The position numbers and the translations under genes were made by a program. The notes under the pieces are model-generated. The model did no database searches. It saw only the letters and a program-made list of their open reading frames with translations, and was not told the origin of the DNA. Of a stretch of 64,000 bases of DNA, positions 1-12,122 are shown piece by piece. The stretch is from Hofstenia miamia (lineage: Eukaryota > Xenacoelomorpha > Acoela): the NCBI GenBank assembly GCA_004352715.1, contig SCFE01000086.1:1611289-1675288 (forward strand). Direction: 5' to 3'. Position 1 is the stretch's first letter; each line of letters begins with the position of its first letter.

Positions 1-28
1 TATATATATATATATATATATATATATA
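1..28. repeat. (TA)n microsatellite
   Basis: Pure TA dinucleotide run at the window edge, about 260 bases upstream of the acceptor of the first receptor exon, so probably inside that gene's intron. The introns of the two other receptor genes also contain (TA)n runs. Confidence 0.95.
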
Positions 29-287
29 CTAGTATAAACAAACGCATAGCATAGACTAAACTACCTAACCGCTAAAATTCATAAAATAGGTGTTAACAAT
101 AAATATTAAAAAATTAAAAGAATTGTAATTAACAAGCTTAAATATGTCACTTATGGTTTTCTGCAATTTATACATTATTATCAATTATACCTAGCAATGC
201 TGTGATATTATATAAACTGCAATGATATTAAGTCAGACAAGGCTCTTTATAGAGCATGGATAAAATAATAACATTCACAATTTTTAG

Positions 288-917
288 GTAATGCTTTACC
301 ATAGTTGGGCAAGCACGTTTGCTACAGTGTATCAAATGATGGTTCTTGCAGTGGATCGGGTAATTGCAATTACATTCCCAATTTGGTACAAGCAAAATGG
401 GACTAAAAAGTTAGCTCAACAAATGAGCATGTGCATATTTATCTGTTCCTATGGGATACCCTTACCGAATCTATTCAGATTTCAGATTTTTGACGGTGCC
501 TGCGTATTGACTGGCTCTCCAGAATTTATATTTTGGTACACTAGTGTATATGCAACTGTCTTAGTATTCTTCTTGTCATTTACTGTTGTGTTTCTATGTA
601 ACATTTTCTTTGTCTACTCCCTCTATCAAAGAAAAAAAGTTAGTCAAACAGAAAGACGCATTACTGTAATGCTGCTTACTAATTGCTCTGCATTTTGCTT
701 CTTATTTTTCTGTACTATATTTCTAAATTTCTTTATTTTTAATATTCATCCAAATACTGACCGTGATTATGCATTGCTGACACTAACAAACCGTAGTAAA
801 TATTTATTGGCAATAATTAATTCATCAGCAAATTTCGTGTTTTATTTTCTCAGTGGGCCAATGTACAGAGCTGCATTTTATAAATGGTTTAAATCCGCTT
901 TGTTTATGAAATCCTGA
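288..917 (+). CDS. Class A GPCR, last exon (first exon outside window)
   Basis: This exon encodes TM3 to TM7 of a rhodopsin-like receptor, a plasma-membrane protein expected to signal through G proteins. The acceptor TTTTTAG precedes base 288, and the frame runs 209 codons to TGA. Seen: a TM3 helix ending in VDRVIAI (DRY-type motif) followed by WYKQN; a TM4 helix; a second-loop cysteine in GACVLTG that would pair with the TM3 cysteine in the missing exon; TM5; a TERRITVML stretch at the base of TM6; and TM7 with SANFVFYFLSGPMYRAAF. TM6 lacks the CWxP motif, and the TM7 NPxxY position is changed to a form with FVFYF. The tail after TM7 is very short. The two complete paralogues further along break at the same codon, so exon 1 should end in Phe-Cys-Lys upstream of the window. 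This copy is clearly more diverged than the other two are from each other. The ligand cannot be inferred. Confidence 0.88.
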   Translation, partial: VMLYHSWASTFATVYQMMVLAVDRVIAITFPIWYKQNGTKKLAQQMSMCIFICSYGIPLPNLFRFQIFDGACVLTGSPEFIFWYTSVYATVLVFFLSFTVVFLCNIFFVYSLYQRKKVSQTERRITVMLLTNCSAFCFLFFCTIFLNFFIFNIHPNTDRDYALLTLTNRSKYLLAIINSSANFVFYFLSGPMYRAAFYKWFKSALFMKS

Positions 918-2362
918 TTTATGAGTTTACCCTAATATAATAGAATTTGTATATTTAAGGAGGTATGCTTCAGTAGTAATCATATTAATATTAAATGAAA
1001 AATTTGAAAGTCAAAATACCTATTTGAATATTAGGATTTTTTAAGTAACCAAGCTCAACTGGCCTATTTACATTAAAATTAGAAGAGATGAAAGACTCAG
1101 ATTTCACTAGTTTAAAGCAATTTTTTGTATGAAAATTTGCAGATAATCCTATGAAATTGTACAGTAACACTGTGCACAAGGTTTTCCGCTGCTTACTTGA
1201 ACAGGTAGTCTTCTCCAAACTACTGCTTGATTGAAACAAGCATTATACCAGTAAATTTTTTGAAAATTGCTAGAAACATTTGTATTTTTCATGCATAAAT
1301 AGTTTTTATAATTTTCCTGATAGTTCATTTTTTCGATCAGTGCTCAATGTACGTAGTAAAAAAACAATTCACATTTAATTATAATAGATGGTTTTTGCAT
1401 TCTATTATTTTCGTGAAATCAATGCAATATATGTACAAAATTATACTAGGAAATTTCTTTCAATAAATTATAACACATGCGTAAGAATGACGCATCATTT
1501 TAACGAGAAAGGTTTCCTTAAAGATATTGCTGATAAATACGTACGTCTTATAGCACTAAAATGTAAATGAATAACGAAATGCCGAGTTAGATATATAATT
1601 CTTTCGGCATTCTTAATGACAATAAATGCCATACACAATCACGGAAAGGTAGTATGAATTTTAGGCTAAATTCAATGTTCACATATGCGATGATCACTCA
1701 ATTAATGTGTTTTTGCTAAACAATTATAACAAAATTGGTAATTACAAGGAAATATAAAAAATAGTATGACGTAAAATATTATTGTTAAAATGAGATAGGA
1801 TTTAACATTTTATTGCAAGAAGCTGTGAGGAATTTCTAAATCAAAAGCCTGAATATTGAAAAACCTATCTCTATTGGAAATATTTCAATATTATGCTTTT
1901 TTATAATATCATGATTCATAAGATAAAATTTAGCCAAAGAAGTAAAAATGGGAATTTAAGCAAAAACCAATTTTAGATACATGAATATTCAAGTTTTTCA
2001 AAATTGGTGCAAATTTTTTGCAATGTAGATTTGTAAAAAAGAAAAGTAAGTATTTGCTTTCGTTTCCTTATTCTGTTGATGTGTGTGCGATTTTTTCTGA
2101 TGCTTCTTCACAAAATAGCACAAGAATTTATTTCCATAGGCCCAAACGTTTTATTATAGCACTTACACAAACTTCTTAAATATAATTTAACTTGAAAACA
2201 TAAATACAATAAAGATACCTATCTTATTGTAAAGAAGTACTTATTTTTAGTACTGTATCTTTATTGATAGTTACAAATGCTACAGTAATTTATTGAATGC
2301 TGAGAACTATTTTGTAAGATTCACTTATCAACTTAAATATAATTTTAATTGAGTTAGTTTAT

Positions 2363-2399
<37 letters not shown>

Positions 2400-3000
2400 C
2401 TGTTAGCTCATTCTCTCGAAACAATGGTATAATAAACATGTTGATTGAGGTAGAATTCTATCATAAAGATAAATAAATTGTGAAATATTAAATTCTGTTG
2501 TATTTTAAAACATGGCAGAACTAATTTAGGTGACCTTGTAAAAATTCAACACAATCTTGATGAATTGTTTCCAGGTTTTGCTCGAGAATTTTACTTACTT
2601 GCACTGGGCATGGACGAGTAAATGCGGTACTCACGAGTAATACTCCCACCCACACAGCCCTAATTAGACTCGAAGACAAATATTTGAATGAATTGAATAT
2701 AATTTTTTGAAATCAGTGAAATTGCAAAATATCATATTGCATTTAATAGTTCACCGATATTGCCCTCTATAAAGTGGCATGCTGTCACGTTAACCGTTTG
2801 TAGATTTTAATGTCTTTTTTAACCACAGTCATCTGCAATCCCCATTTTATTCTAATGAGCTGGGCCAAAAACCTGAAATTTTTACCCAGGTTATCGAACA
2901 TAATGCAAATGCAATATAGGTGCTCTTAACTGAATTACTTCAATTTGAAGGCAATAATGTGTAACCTTGGGTCCATCCCAAAATATTAATTGGTATATTT
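918..3000. other. Gene-free AT-rich stretch
   Basis: No supported gene. Open frames at 991-1239 (minus) and 1388-1570 (plus) are short, have no recognisable motif, and are within chance expectation for this composition. A (TA)n run lies at 2369-2398. Confidence 0.6.
2369..2398. repeat. (TA)n microsatellite
   Basis: Uninterrupted TA dinucleotide run. Confidence 0.95.
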
Positions 3001-3130
3001 GTATATTACCTCCACCAAGGAGGCATTGACTTCACATGTCTGTCGGTCTCTGTTTGTCACCAGGACATCTCAAAAAGTAATCGATAGATCTTTATAAATA
3101 AAATGTCGTGAAAAGTATTGGTCTAACTTC
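3001..3130 (+). repeat. Dispersed-repeat fragment (CCTCCACCAAGGAGG type)
   Basis: Contains ACCTCCACCAAGGAGG, followed by a TCTGTCGGTCTCTGTTTGTC tract and then CAGGACATCTCAAAAAGT. This order of blocks is familiar from interspersed repeats in many invertebrate genomes. The assignment to such a repeat family comes from recall of the pattern, not from a search. No boundaries or target duplications were found. Confidence 0.4.
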
Positions 3131-4992
3131 TTATAATTTTCAAACTAATCTGTCTATGAGTTAGAGTCAGTTTTACGCACTTGCAGTAGCAAATATCCAT
3201 ACATAGGGGGCGTACGACAATTTATAAAAGGTTTTTTCAGGGACTAGTAAAGTAAATGTCAACTTTATTGATGACCTTCAAAGACTTTTTTTTAATTTCA
3301 ACAAACATCTTTTAATACTTGCGAACTAGAGGGACGCAATCAAGATTACTGTATCGTACTTTGCGGATATTTGCACTCTTTGATTGCTCTTGTTTTATGA
3401 CGGGACTGTTACCTTAATTAGGCCTGAGCATTACAAAATATTTGCGGAAAGTATGTTGCTATTGATAAAGCCACTATATCAGTCAAATTTAGCATGAAAG
3501 TCATGTGATGTTCAATAGGACGGCTTTGCAATGATGTCTTGTAATAATATTGAAATCCAAAAAACGGGGAATAAATATATTGCAATATATTGCAATATTG
3601 CAATTTATGGAGAAATACGAAATTTAATCAGAGAAAAACGCACTTTTCGTTGAATTAGTAATTTGCAAATTTACTTCGAAATAAATCAAATTTTTTAGAA
3701 GTTTGCTAATCCAGCTTAACCTCGTATCAGCTATTCAAAATCAATGTACATGTATGTGACTATTGAAACATAGCTCTAGTAGTAGGCGGTTATATATAGT
3801 ATGCTAGGGTTAGTTTCTGCATATCAGAAGCATTTTATTGTGAGAAAATACCATTTTAACATAATTGCAGTTGTCTAATTATTTGCTTCCCTTTATAGTG
3901 CTTTTGGACGAGCAGCATACAGTGTTCAACTTTTCTTTGATTATTGAGAAATTCCTTAATGATTTCCTAATTAAATACAGCTTAATCGCATCTAAAAATT
4001 TCATTGTAAACAATTGGTGTTCACAGAATTTCATGCATTGTACAGCTATGGACTCCTATAATGTAGAGGATAATAGTATACTGCTATTGAATATTGTGGT
4101 CAGGCATTTTTAGGCTCTATGCTAAAACACTTTCATTAATGTATTAGGTTTCTTATTTCTTAAGAACTAAGATAAAATATATAAAAAAGCCGGTTGGTGC
4201 TGACCACCGGACCAGACAGCTAACTTAGTCTGAGAGTTTCTCAAATCTCCCATTGCGAAAGCACTTGCCAATTACCATAATTATATTTACTAAATTACGA
4301 TTTTGGATAATACATTGTAATTTACGACAAAGTTCACTAATGTACACTACGGTTGTGCTTAAAAGTTAGTAGATCACAAACATGCAATTCACTAACGTGA
4401 GTCATGTCGTATTTTTTGAATCAATGCAAGTGAAGAACGTAATAGTGGAATGGAACAATAACATCATATTCAATTGTAACTCTCTATTTAACTTTTACTG
4501 TTATGTATTGCAAATGAATCGTAATTGTAAAGATTTAGGACTTATAGAAACTGTTATAGTAAACAGGTCCATAGCTCACTGTGCCAAACAAATAAGATCC
4601 TATAATTCATTATTAGATTATGTTTTCAGAGTAAACGTTACGCTTAATGAACTACGTTTACGCTTGACGGAATTTTTATTGTATACTTCCGGATCACACG
4701 GGCGTTATAAACCTTTGCTTCTTAATAAGGCTAAAAATTAAGATTCAAAATCATCATCATCGATGAATGGAAGCAATCACAACGTGCCAATATTTTCCAA
4801 AATTTATCACGGAATAACCATTTGCATAGCATTACCAATATTCAAACAAACCACATTATTAAAATTTGCCACATTAAAAGAATTGGGTGATTTTTCTTCA
4901 TTTTTGGTGTTTCTCTTTAAACGAATAATGAGATGTTTAAAGTTAATCGGATAATTTAAACGCGTATGCGTTCAGTACACGTTCTTTCAACG
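3131..4992. other. Gene-free stretch with one 119-codon open frame
   Basis: No recognised gene. The longest open frame is 4382-4741 (+), 119 codons, ending just before ATCATCATCATCGATG. It shows no motif I recognise, and a frame of this length can arise by chance at about 30% GC. A shorter frame at 3865-4113 is likewise unsupported. Confidence 0.5.
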
Positions 4993-5434
4993 ATACAAAT
5001 ATGACTTGTCAACCAGCCGACATTTCCGAGCTCGGCTCGTTTAAATTTTGCGTAAGTTCGGCTCGGCTCGCCACATAGAATCTTTGAATGAGGCTCGTTT
5101 TTTTAAAAATATTGTGCTCAAAGATTTTTTCCATAGCTCTTCCTATTATTTTATAAATATATAGGCCTATACAATAAGATTANNNNNNNNNNNNNNNNNN
5201 NNNNNNNNNNNNNNNNNNNNNNNNNNNNNNNNNNNNNNNNATAAATATATAGGCCTATACAATAAGATTATAGGAAAGGCATACTGACTTCAAAAAATAA
5301 GTAAAATCTCCATAATCAAGATAACAAGCAGAACTATAAACTTGTTTTGCCTAAAATAGGCTCGTTTTGGGCTCGTTGTATATCAAATACTGTGCTCAAG
5401 ATCGGCTCGGCTCGTTGACAAGTCTGGTACAAAT
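4993..5434. mobile_element. hAT-like MITE with 8-bp target duplication
   Basis: A non-autonomous DNA element occupies about 5001-5426. Its ends are inverted: GACTTGTCAACCAGCCGA at the left, and at the right the reverse complement reads GACTTGTCAACGAGCCGA. Inside both ends are repeats of GGCTCG, such as GAGCTCGGCTCG near 5030 and GGCTCGGCTCG near 5404. It is flanked by 8-bp direct repeats, ATACAAAT at 4993-5000 and GTACAAAT at 5427-5434 (7 of 8 identical). An 8-bp duplication with short inverted ends is typical of hAT transposons. There is no coding capacity. A 58-base N gap (5183-5240) lies inside and is flanked by copies of the same 30 or so bases, so the internal length is uncertain. Confidence 0.78.
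5183..5240. other. Assembly gap
   Basis: Run of N. The same sequence (ATAAATATATAGGCCTATAC and following) stands on both sides, suggesting unmerged contig ends rather than missing unique sequence. Confidence 0.9.
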
Positions 5435-8400
5435 GCATTATGTAATGCGAGGAACGAATCGAGGCAGCAATGCCGGTCACAACCGGTCAAAAAGAAAATT
5501 GAAGGTATAAATACGATGAAACCAGTTAAAATGGTCAAAAACCGGTACTTTCCAATATTAAAGACGGTATCCACATAAGGGTGACTTGGCCAATCCAATT
5601 CAATCTAAAAATTCTAGAATTATTCAATTGCAATCCAATTGAATTCCAATCTTGAGTTTCGCTAGTCGACGTTTCCCATAAAACATGCATAATACTATAT
5701 TTCAGTATAATACACAGATTTTGTCTGATTTCAAGGGAAACCAGAAAATGCTGAATTATTATTACAGAACAGATGCATTGGATTCACTAGAAGTTCTTGA
5801 CAGGAATGAATAGCCAATCAACATCACTCTCGATGGCGAAAGCTGTTCTGTTTGTTTCCAATTACTTTCAGTCTTAAATTATTCTCTCCTCTTATAGTCT
5901 CGTGGGAACAATTCCGCGTTACGAAGAGGAATTTTTACACTGGGAGGGTGAAAGATTTTTCAAAACCGGGAAATATAAATTTAAAAATGCTATGCAATAC
6001 TTTTTGTCTAGGTTTTACAAAATTTGAAGCTCATCAAAGTGCATAGATGCATTATAATAAGTACATGTTAGGTGTTCACATCACTAAAATTCCAATCTGC
6101 TCAACCAACCGAAGAATAAGAAGCCAATGATGGGTGGTTTTTGTTAATTCCAAAGGTGATGACTGTTTGATCGCAAACGATATACCATCTTGCTACCAGT
6201 GAGAAAATAAGAGATATATGCAAGGTTGGAGGGCTAAATGCAACTGAAACTTTGCTTGAGGTCAGTGGGTCAAGCTTCTTGAAAGTGTGGGCCTAGGAGA
6301 GTGCTAAGTTTATAAACTTAGACTTGTGTCCAATTCTTGGATCAAAAGTTTAAATGTCAAAAATAAACTGCAAGCGTAAAAAATTTATTTTTAAATAAAA
6401 TTTAAATATGAAATTAAAAAAATTTCACACATGAAGATCTATCTATAGAGTTTTAAGCTACTTTAACCTTCGCTTAAATTTAATATATTTTAAAATTGTC
6501 TTACCGTCAAATTTTGTGATTTATAAAAATCTTTTTTGTAATGACTTTGAATATGACATGCCCAAGCTTGATTTTTACGATTATAACGTACCGGGATGGG
6601 ATTGAAGTCACGACAAGTTTACAACTCTATAATGTGTTATAGAGTAGATCTTCTTTCTAAAGTAGGTAATAATTTTAACGACAAATCAAACAATTTTTCA
6701 TTTCATTTTGTATTGTTATGTGCATATCAAGCATTTTCTAACGTCATTCTAGAAATCTTGTTTATTAACAGCCTAGCGTCCGTTTTCAAGGACAAACCGT
6801 TTTTCCACATTTTCTCCAAGCGGATTTCCAAATTTGAAAATCTTGGGGCATTGGTAGGTCTATCGGAGAACATGGATTAATACAAAATTGAAAATGCTTA
6901 TTAAAGCTTATTGCTGCGGCAGAGATTAATGAATAGATTAACAAGTTTTCTTAGAAATGTTCGAATTTTAAGAAAAAGATTTAAATTCTCTCCATACCTG
7001 GTGTTAATGTATTGAGAAGGTTTTGAGCCCCTGGAGCAAAAAAGAGCTTTGACTGTTTCTTGATATGTGCAAAGATATTCCAAACCCATTGAGGCAAAGT
7101 CAGATGTCTCGGGGCCGAAGGACCCTGCGACAGGAAACTTCGCGCAACGGCACACCTTGATGGGACAAAGTAAACGCGCAGATTTAGAACGAAAAAGAAA
7201 GAAGAGACTCTCCTCTATCATGTGGTGCATTCAGATTGGGCACACCATTAATAGTTTTTGACTTATAAGCATTTAAAAATTTTGTATAGGATCATGAAAA
7301 TTTTTTAAAAATCCCCAGGCTGTTTGAGGTTAAATACTGTGTAAAATCAAAATCGTATGAAAAAACAAGATTTCCAGGATGAACCTTTGTTAGCAAAGGT
7401 GACCATATATATTTCATTGCCTTTGGCAATGCCTTAAAAATTTCCAATCATTTCATGTTACTTTCAATTCGTACATGAGCTAGTGATTTTACATTGGAAT
7501 TTCATTTCTAACAGCGAATGTTCTTGCAAGATAAAGGCAAAAATCTCTATATATTTTATAGAGCAAATGGAATACTACTGAGTAATATAGACGGATAATT
7601 GCTGGAAAAAACAGAGTGAACTGAATTAAAACCATTGGTGATATCTGCAACCAATGATTAATTTCTACATTGTATCTTAACCAGTAGTTTGAAAAAAATG
7701 AACTTAGTTTAATAAAACTAAGCAATGTTGTTATCTACAATAAAATATAATTGAACTTTTACAGTATTTTGTTATCAGAAGAAATATCGATCATCATGTA
7801 TGCCACTTGATTGCAATGGACATAAACCGCATTTCCAAATGAATGTTAACATGTAAATATTAAAATCGAAAAAGCATTGACATGAAATACAGCATATCAC
7901 ACTCATAAAGTACTTTTGCAATAGTGACAAGTACTAAATTCAACATAAATAACACAAAATGATTAACAATATTTGCTCTGAATCAATGTATTTGGTACAG
8001 CTGATGCTTGGCTTGAAGATAACAAATACTTTCAACATTTGATTTTGGTCATCAACCTTTGTTCTACTTTCTTGAAAATTTGAATTGAGTAGTAAATCAC
8101 TTGTGCATGCATGTGAACATTAAGGTTGCAATTACTTATTCAAAGTATCATTTTGTCTAAAAATATGTCACGGTAGGGAGACAGCGCTGTGACCAAAATT
8201 TCCATTAGAACAATATCGAAATGTGTTAGTGAGGCATGCGCAGTGTTATGAATTAACACCTGTAAAAGAACACAATGTAGGCTATATTAAATATCATAAC
8301 GCAACTTTTTTAAACTAATGTAAAAAAACCCTAAAAAATATCCCAAACAAGTTATCAATATAAAATATTTCGTCATTCCCCCCAAACTGGAAAAAGTTGG

Positions 8401-11339
8401 ATAATATTCGTGTTCTCTCGAATGAATTCAAAACCCTCGTTTGAGTAATACTTTCATCTGATCTCCCTTGATTTGTATCAACCTGTTGGAAATTATGAGC
8501 GAATCATAAATAGATATTTCAATGCTGCATTTGGAAGTAGAATAATCTTCACAGCGATAATATAGTGCATCAGTTGAAGTTGTCCCACAAGGTGGAAATC
8601 AAACTGTAGCATATGGCAATAAGTTCTATCTCGTGTACAACAGCTTTATATTTATTCTTACTTGCATGTCTTCAAATAAGAGGACCACCAGATTTCAACC
8701 AAGAGGAGATAGAAGTCCCAGGACACTAAGATAAAACAATCATCGCTCATGTGATGTCACATTTGTATTTGTATAAAGTAAGGTTCATTGGGAATGTAAT
8801 GTTTCACTGAGTTCAATTCAGTGGACAAAAAAGTACCCTGATCAGAAAGCACATAAGAAAGCATCTGAAATAGAATCAATATCTAGACCCAAAATTGTAT
8901 AACACGGTAGAAGTATGAATATTCGGAGTAGCAAAGCAAAAGGAAACCTTGAATATCCCTACATGCAACTAGAAATTACCCTTTTTAGAAGATGGCTATG
9001 GCATATTGAAATATACATCTAAGTACTCAAAAGATTGAGTTGCTTTAATTAGGCTTTAAAAATTGTAGCTTAAATTGAAAACAGACATCACAAACTTCTT
9101 TACGTCTTCTAGAGAAAAGGGCCAATTTCGCGAAAAAACAAAATGATACAACCTTGCCAAACCAGAATGATATAAACATTCATGAAATTTAGCTAATAAG
9201 TCAGACGTCATGGAACTGGTGTCAAACCCATTTTAAATCAAGGGCCTAGAGAGGTACAACAATTTTTTTCTGTGTGCACATTTAAAGAATTAAATATCAT
9301 TGACCTTAAACGGTTCGGATTTTCTTAACTTTCCTTGAAAGAAAAGCTTAACCGCTCATAACTCGCGATTAAATATAGATATGCAAAATCAGAAGACACC
9401 TTGCTCAATCAATATCCCATTAAGACGTGATTTTCTACGAATGCTTCAACTACTGTGCCTTCCGCATCGCTACTTCTGACTTTGTTCATGCAGACTTCAA
9501 TGGAATTGGGAGGTTTATCTGCAAATATAGAAGCAATTCAACTTCAGTGTTGCTTCCATGTGCTTTAAATCTTAGAATTACATAACCGTTAGGTATAAAT
9601 ATTTTAAAAAATTCGAAATTTTCAAGTACTTTAGCATAAGAAATACACTTTAGTACACATTTAACATTAACATAAACGCTTAAAGAAACAACAAGATGTT
9701 AAAGATTATATTACCCGAGAATTTTCTTAAGATCAACAATGATTCTTAAAAAAATATTTCAAGCGTACATATCTCTGAGAAACATCACTACTTTAATTTA
9801 CGCTTTAAAACTTTGTTATCAGCCTTGATGGCGCCATGATTTCTGACTTGGAGTAGGGCTCTCATTATACTGCAGTAGTCTATCTGGGGAAAATCAGTTG
9901 AGGTTAACTGATAACCTTTCAAATCGTGATTACATAATCATAAAATGTGGCTCGAGCCACAATTATGGGAATAGTTTGAATGATTTTTGGGGACATTGGA
10001 ATTCCTGTAAAAAATTTTTTCAAGTACCGTACATCAAGTGCTGCAATGCAATTTTTACAAATTTTCATGATTCATGAGTGCACATTCACTAAAAATTTGC
10101 AAATTTCCTAATAGGGTTCGAGAAAAGTGTTTGAAAATGGTGGAGAAACGGTTGTTTTTCCTTATAAAAAACAACAAACAGTATAAGGATAATCACTGAA
10201 TGACAACTTTAAAAATTTTTTTGGCTTTGCAGATAAAATTTTTCATTTAATATCATTTCTAGCTCAATTTTCATACTTAATATGTTTTTTTAAATATATT
10301 TCATTGCTCAAAACATTAGAACTCAATTTCAAAATTTGCAAAATATGCCCTAAAAACCCAAACAAGTATAGCTTTTCTTCTGTTAGCAAGTCAAACATAT
10401 AAAAAATAGTTTTCAGTGCCGAATCTAGCGCAATGATTCTGTTTGCAGCATTCGTTTCGAATTTTGTAAGTTTTTATGTCTTGACAATGCCAAAACTTCA
10501 AATAATAATTCATATTCTTAATCTGATTTACAAAATTCTGCAAGAGCTAACAAAAGTCGTTTTGCTAAAAGTATTCCTTTCAAAAACATACTGAAATATT
10601 AATCACATTCTTTAAATCTGAGAAAATGCAGTACATTTCTTGATGTGATAACGATAAAATATTTGGTTTTGTAGGTTATTTAGCACTTAAATTTTGGAAA
10701 GAAATTGTCATGTTTTCTTTGGTTTTTTCTATTTTAGCTGAATTAACAGAAAATTTCAGTTTACTGCCAATGGCCTTACTGGTAAAAAAGGAATAATTGA
10801 TGCAATTTTACTTATTGCAAGCATTGATATTTGAAAATCCAAAAAACTATTTCTGTGAAATCTCATTTGTAAATTATTAAAATAATCATCTGGAAGTTTT
10901 TTTTTGAAAAGTGCTTTATTTTAAGAATAACCTTGTAACAATTATTTTTACAATGTACTATGACAAAATTAAAAAACAAAATGAAAACTTAATGCATCCC
11001 ATATAAAAATTTTTTAGCCAAACCGTATGAAGCAAGTGAAAGTGTATCAGCAGTTGTACTATTCTTACCCTGTCTGTAAAAAACAGTGTAAGCTCAATTT
11101 TGTCATTCTTAATCTTTGAATTCTGTCGATTATAAAACATAAAGTAAGCAGAATACCGATGAGTTACAAATTTAAGGTGTCATCAATTGAAAAAAAAAAT
11201 CGTTTTCTTGAAGCTTAAACGATTACATAAGCTTATTTTCATTAGGGTTGAGGGTTCTTGATTAAAGCCTGCAGCAATGATAAAATCAGAGACATCAGCT
11301 TCCAACACAAAACAAAGTGATTAATTTGTAACAAAAATT
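5435..11339. other. Long gene-free stretch
   Basis: No supported gene. Short frames at 5852-6046, 6596-6880, 6901-7261 (both strands) and 7489-7725 (minus) have no recognisable motif, splice context or start context. The 6901-7261 interval is slightly richer in GC, but neither strand gives an identifiable protein. One half of a dispersed repeat pair lies at 8258-8378. Confidence 0.55.
8258..8378 (+). repeat. Dispersed repeat, copy 1
   Basis: Begins TGTAAAAGAACACA and ends in a block containing TATCAATATAAAATATT followed by CGTCA. The same two blocks occur in the same order and orientation at 11983-12122, with a diverged middle. Likely an old AT-rich interspersed element; the family is unknown. 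Confidence 0.4.
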
Positions 11340-11690
11340 TGGGGAGGGTTTAGAAAACTTTTCGAAATTACCTAGAAATAGTTTAGAAATGATATAAAAA
11401 ATCATTTAGTAATGGTTTAGAAAACGTCTAGACGTCATCTAGAAGATGTTTGGAAGACGTTTAGAAAGCGTTTAGAAGAGTCTAGAAGTAATTTAGAATC
11501 GTCTATAGAAAACATTTGAAAGACTTCTAGAAGACGCTTAGATGTCCAGCTGACTCTTGGAATGCGTTTAGAAACCGATAGAAGATTTCTAGAAGACGCT
11601 TAGAGAACGTCATTGGTGGACACTAGATAGCATTCAGCAAGGTTTAGAAATTGCGTTTTTGAAACGTTTAGAAGACGTGTTATACCCCTA
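11340..11690 (+). repeat. Degenerate ~11-bp minisatellite (TYTAGAARACG)
   Basis: More than twenty imperfect units of about 11 bases follow one another, with consensus near TTTAGAAGACG or TCTAGAAGACG. Examples are TTTAGAAAGCG, TTTGGAAGACG, TCTAGAAGTAA and TTCTAGAAGACG. The phase is kept well between 11415 and 11540 and is looser toward both ends. Unit length equals about one helical turn. Many units contain TTCTAGAA or CTAGAA, which resembles the inverted GAA pairs of heat-shock elements; any regulatory role is speculation. Confidence 0.75.
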
Positions 11691-11982
11691 TATAAAACGT
11701 TTTATTGTTTATTGTGTGCTTACAGATATTCTTTCAATGTCAATGCTTTCCCACCTTCTTGGTTTCAAATTGGTAATAAATGTCAAGCAAACATTAGGTC
11801 TAATATAAATATCTTTCAAAATCTTGATAGCATTATATCATAGTCAGTACAATCTGATAAGAAATTTTCAAATGTCAATTGCCAATGCTTCTATTCTTTA
11901 GCGGCGGCATTGCAATTATGATCTTATCAATAAGTAATTCAGATTATAGCGTTATATTGAATAAATTGTTGAGAGTAAACCC

Positions 11983-12122
11983 ATGTAAAAGAACACAGTT
12001 TATACATTATTCAATATAATAACATAGCTATTATAATTTATAAAAGAAAAACACTACATTTTATATAAAATTAAGTGTATACAGTGTACTAAACAATTTA
12101 TCAATATAAAATATTACGTCAG
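11983..12122 (+). repeat. Dispersed repeat, copy 2
   Basis: Shares the start TGTAAAAGAACACA and the end block TATCAATATAAAATATT plus CGTCA with 8258-8378. The interior has diverged. Confidence 0.4.

Noticed and set aside
4382-4741. 119-codon frame as a possible gene
   Set aside because: No motif, no splice or start context; length is compatible with chance in this much sequence.
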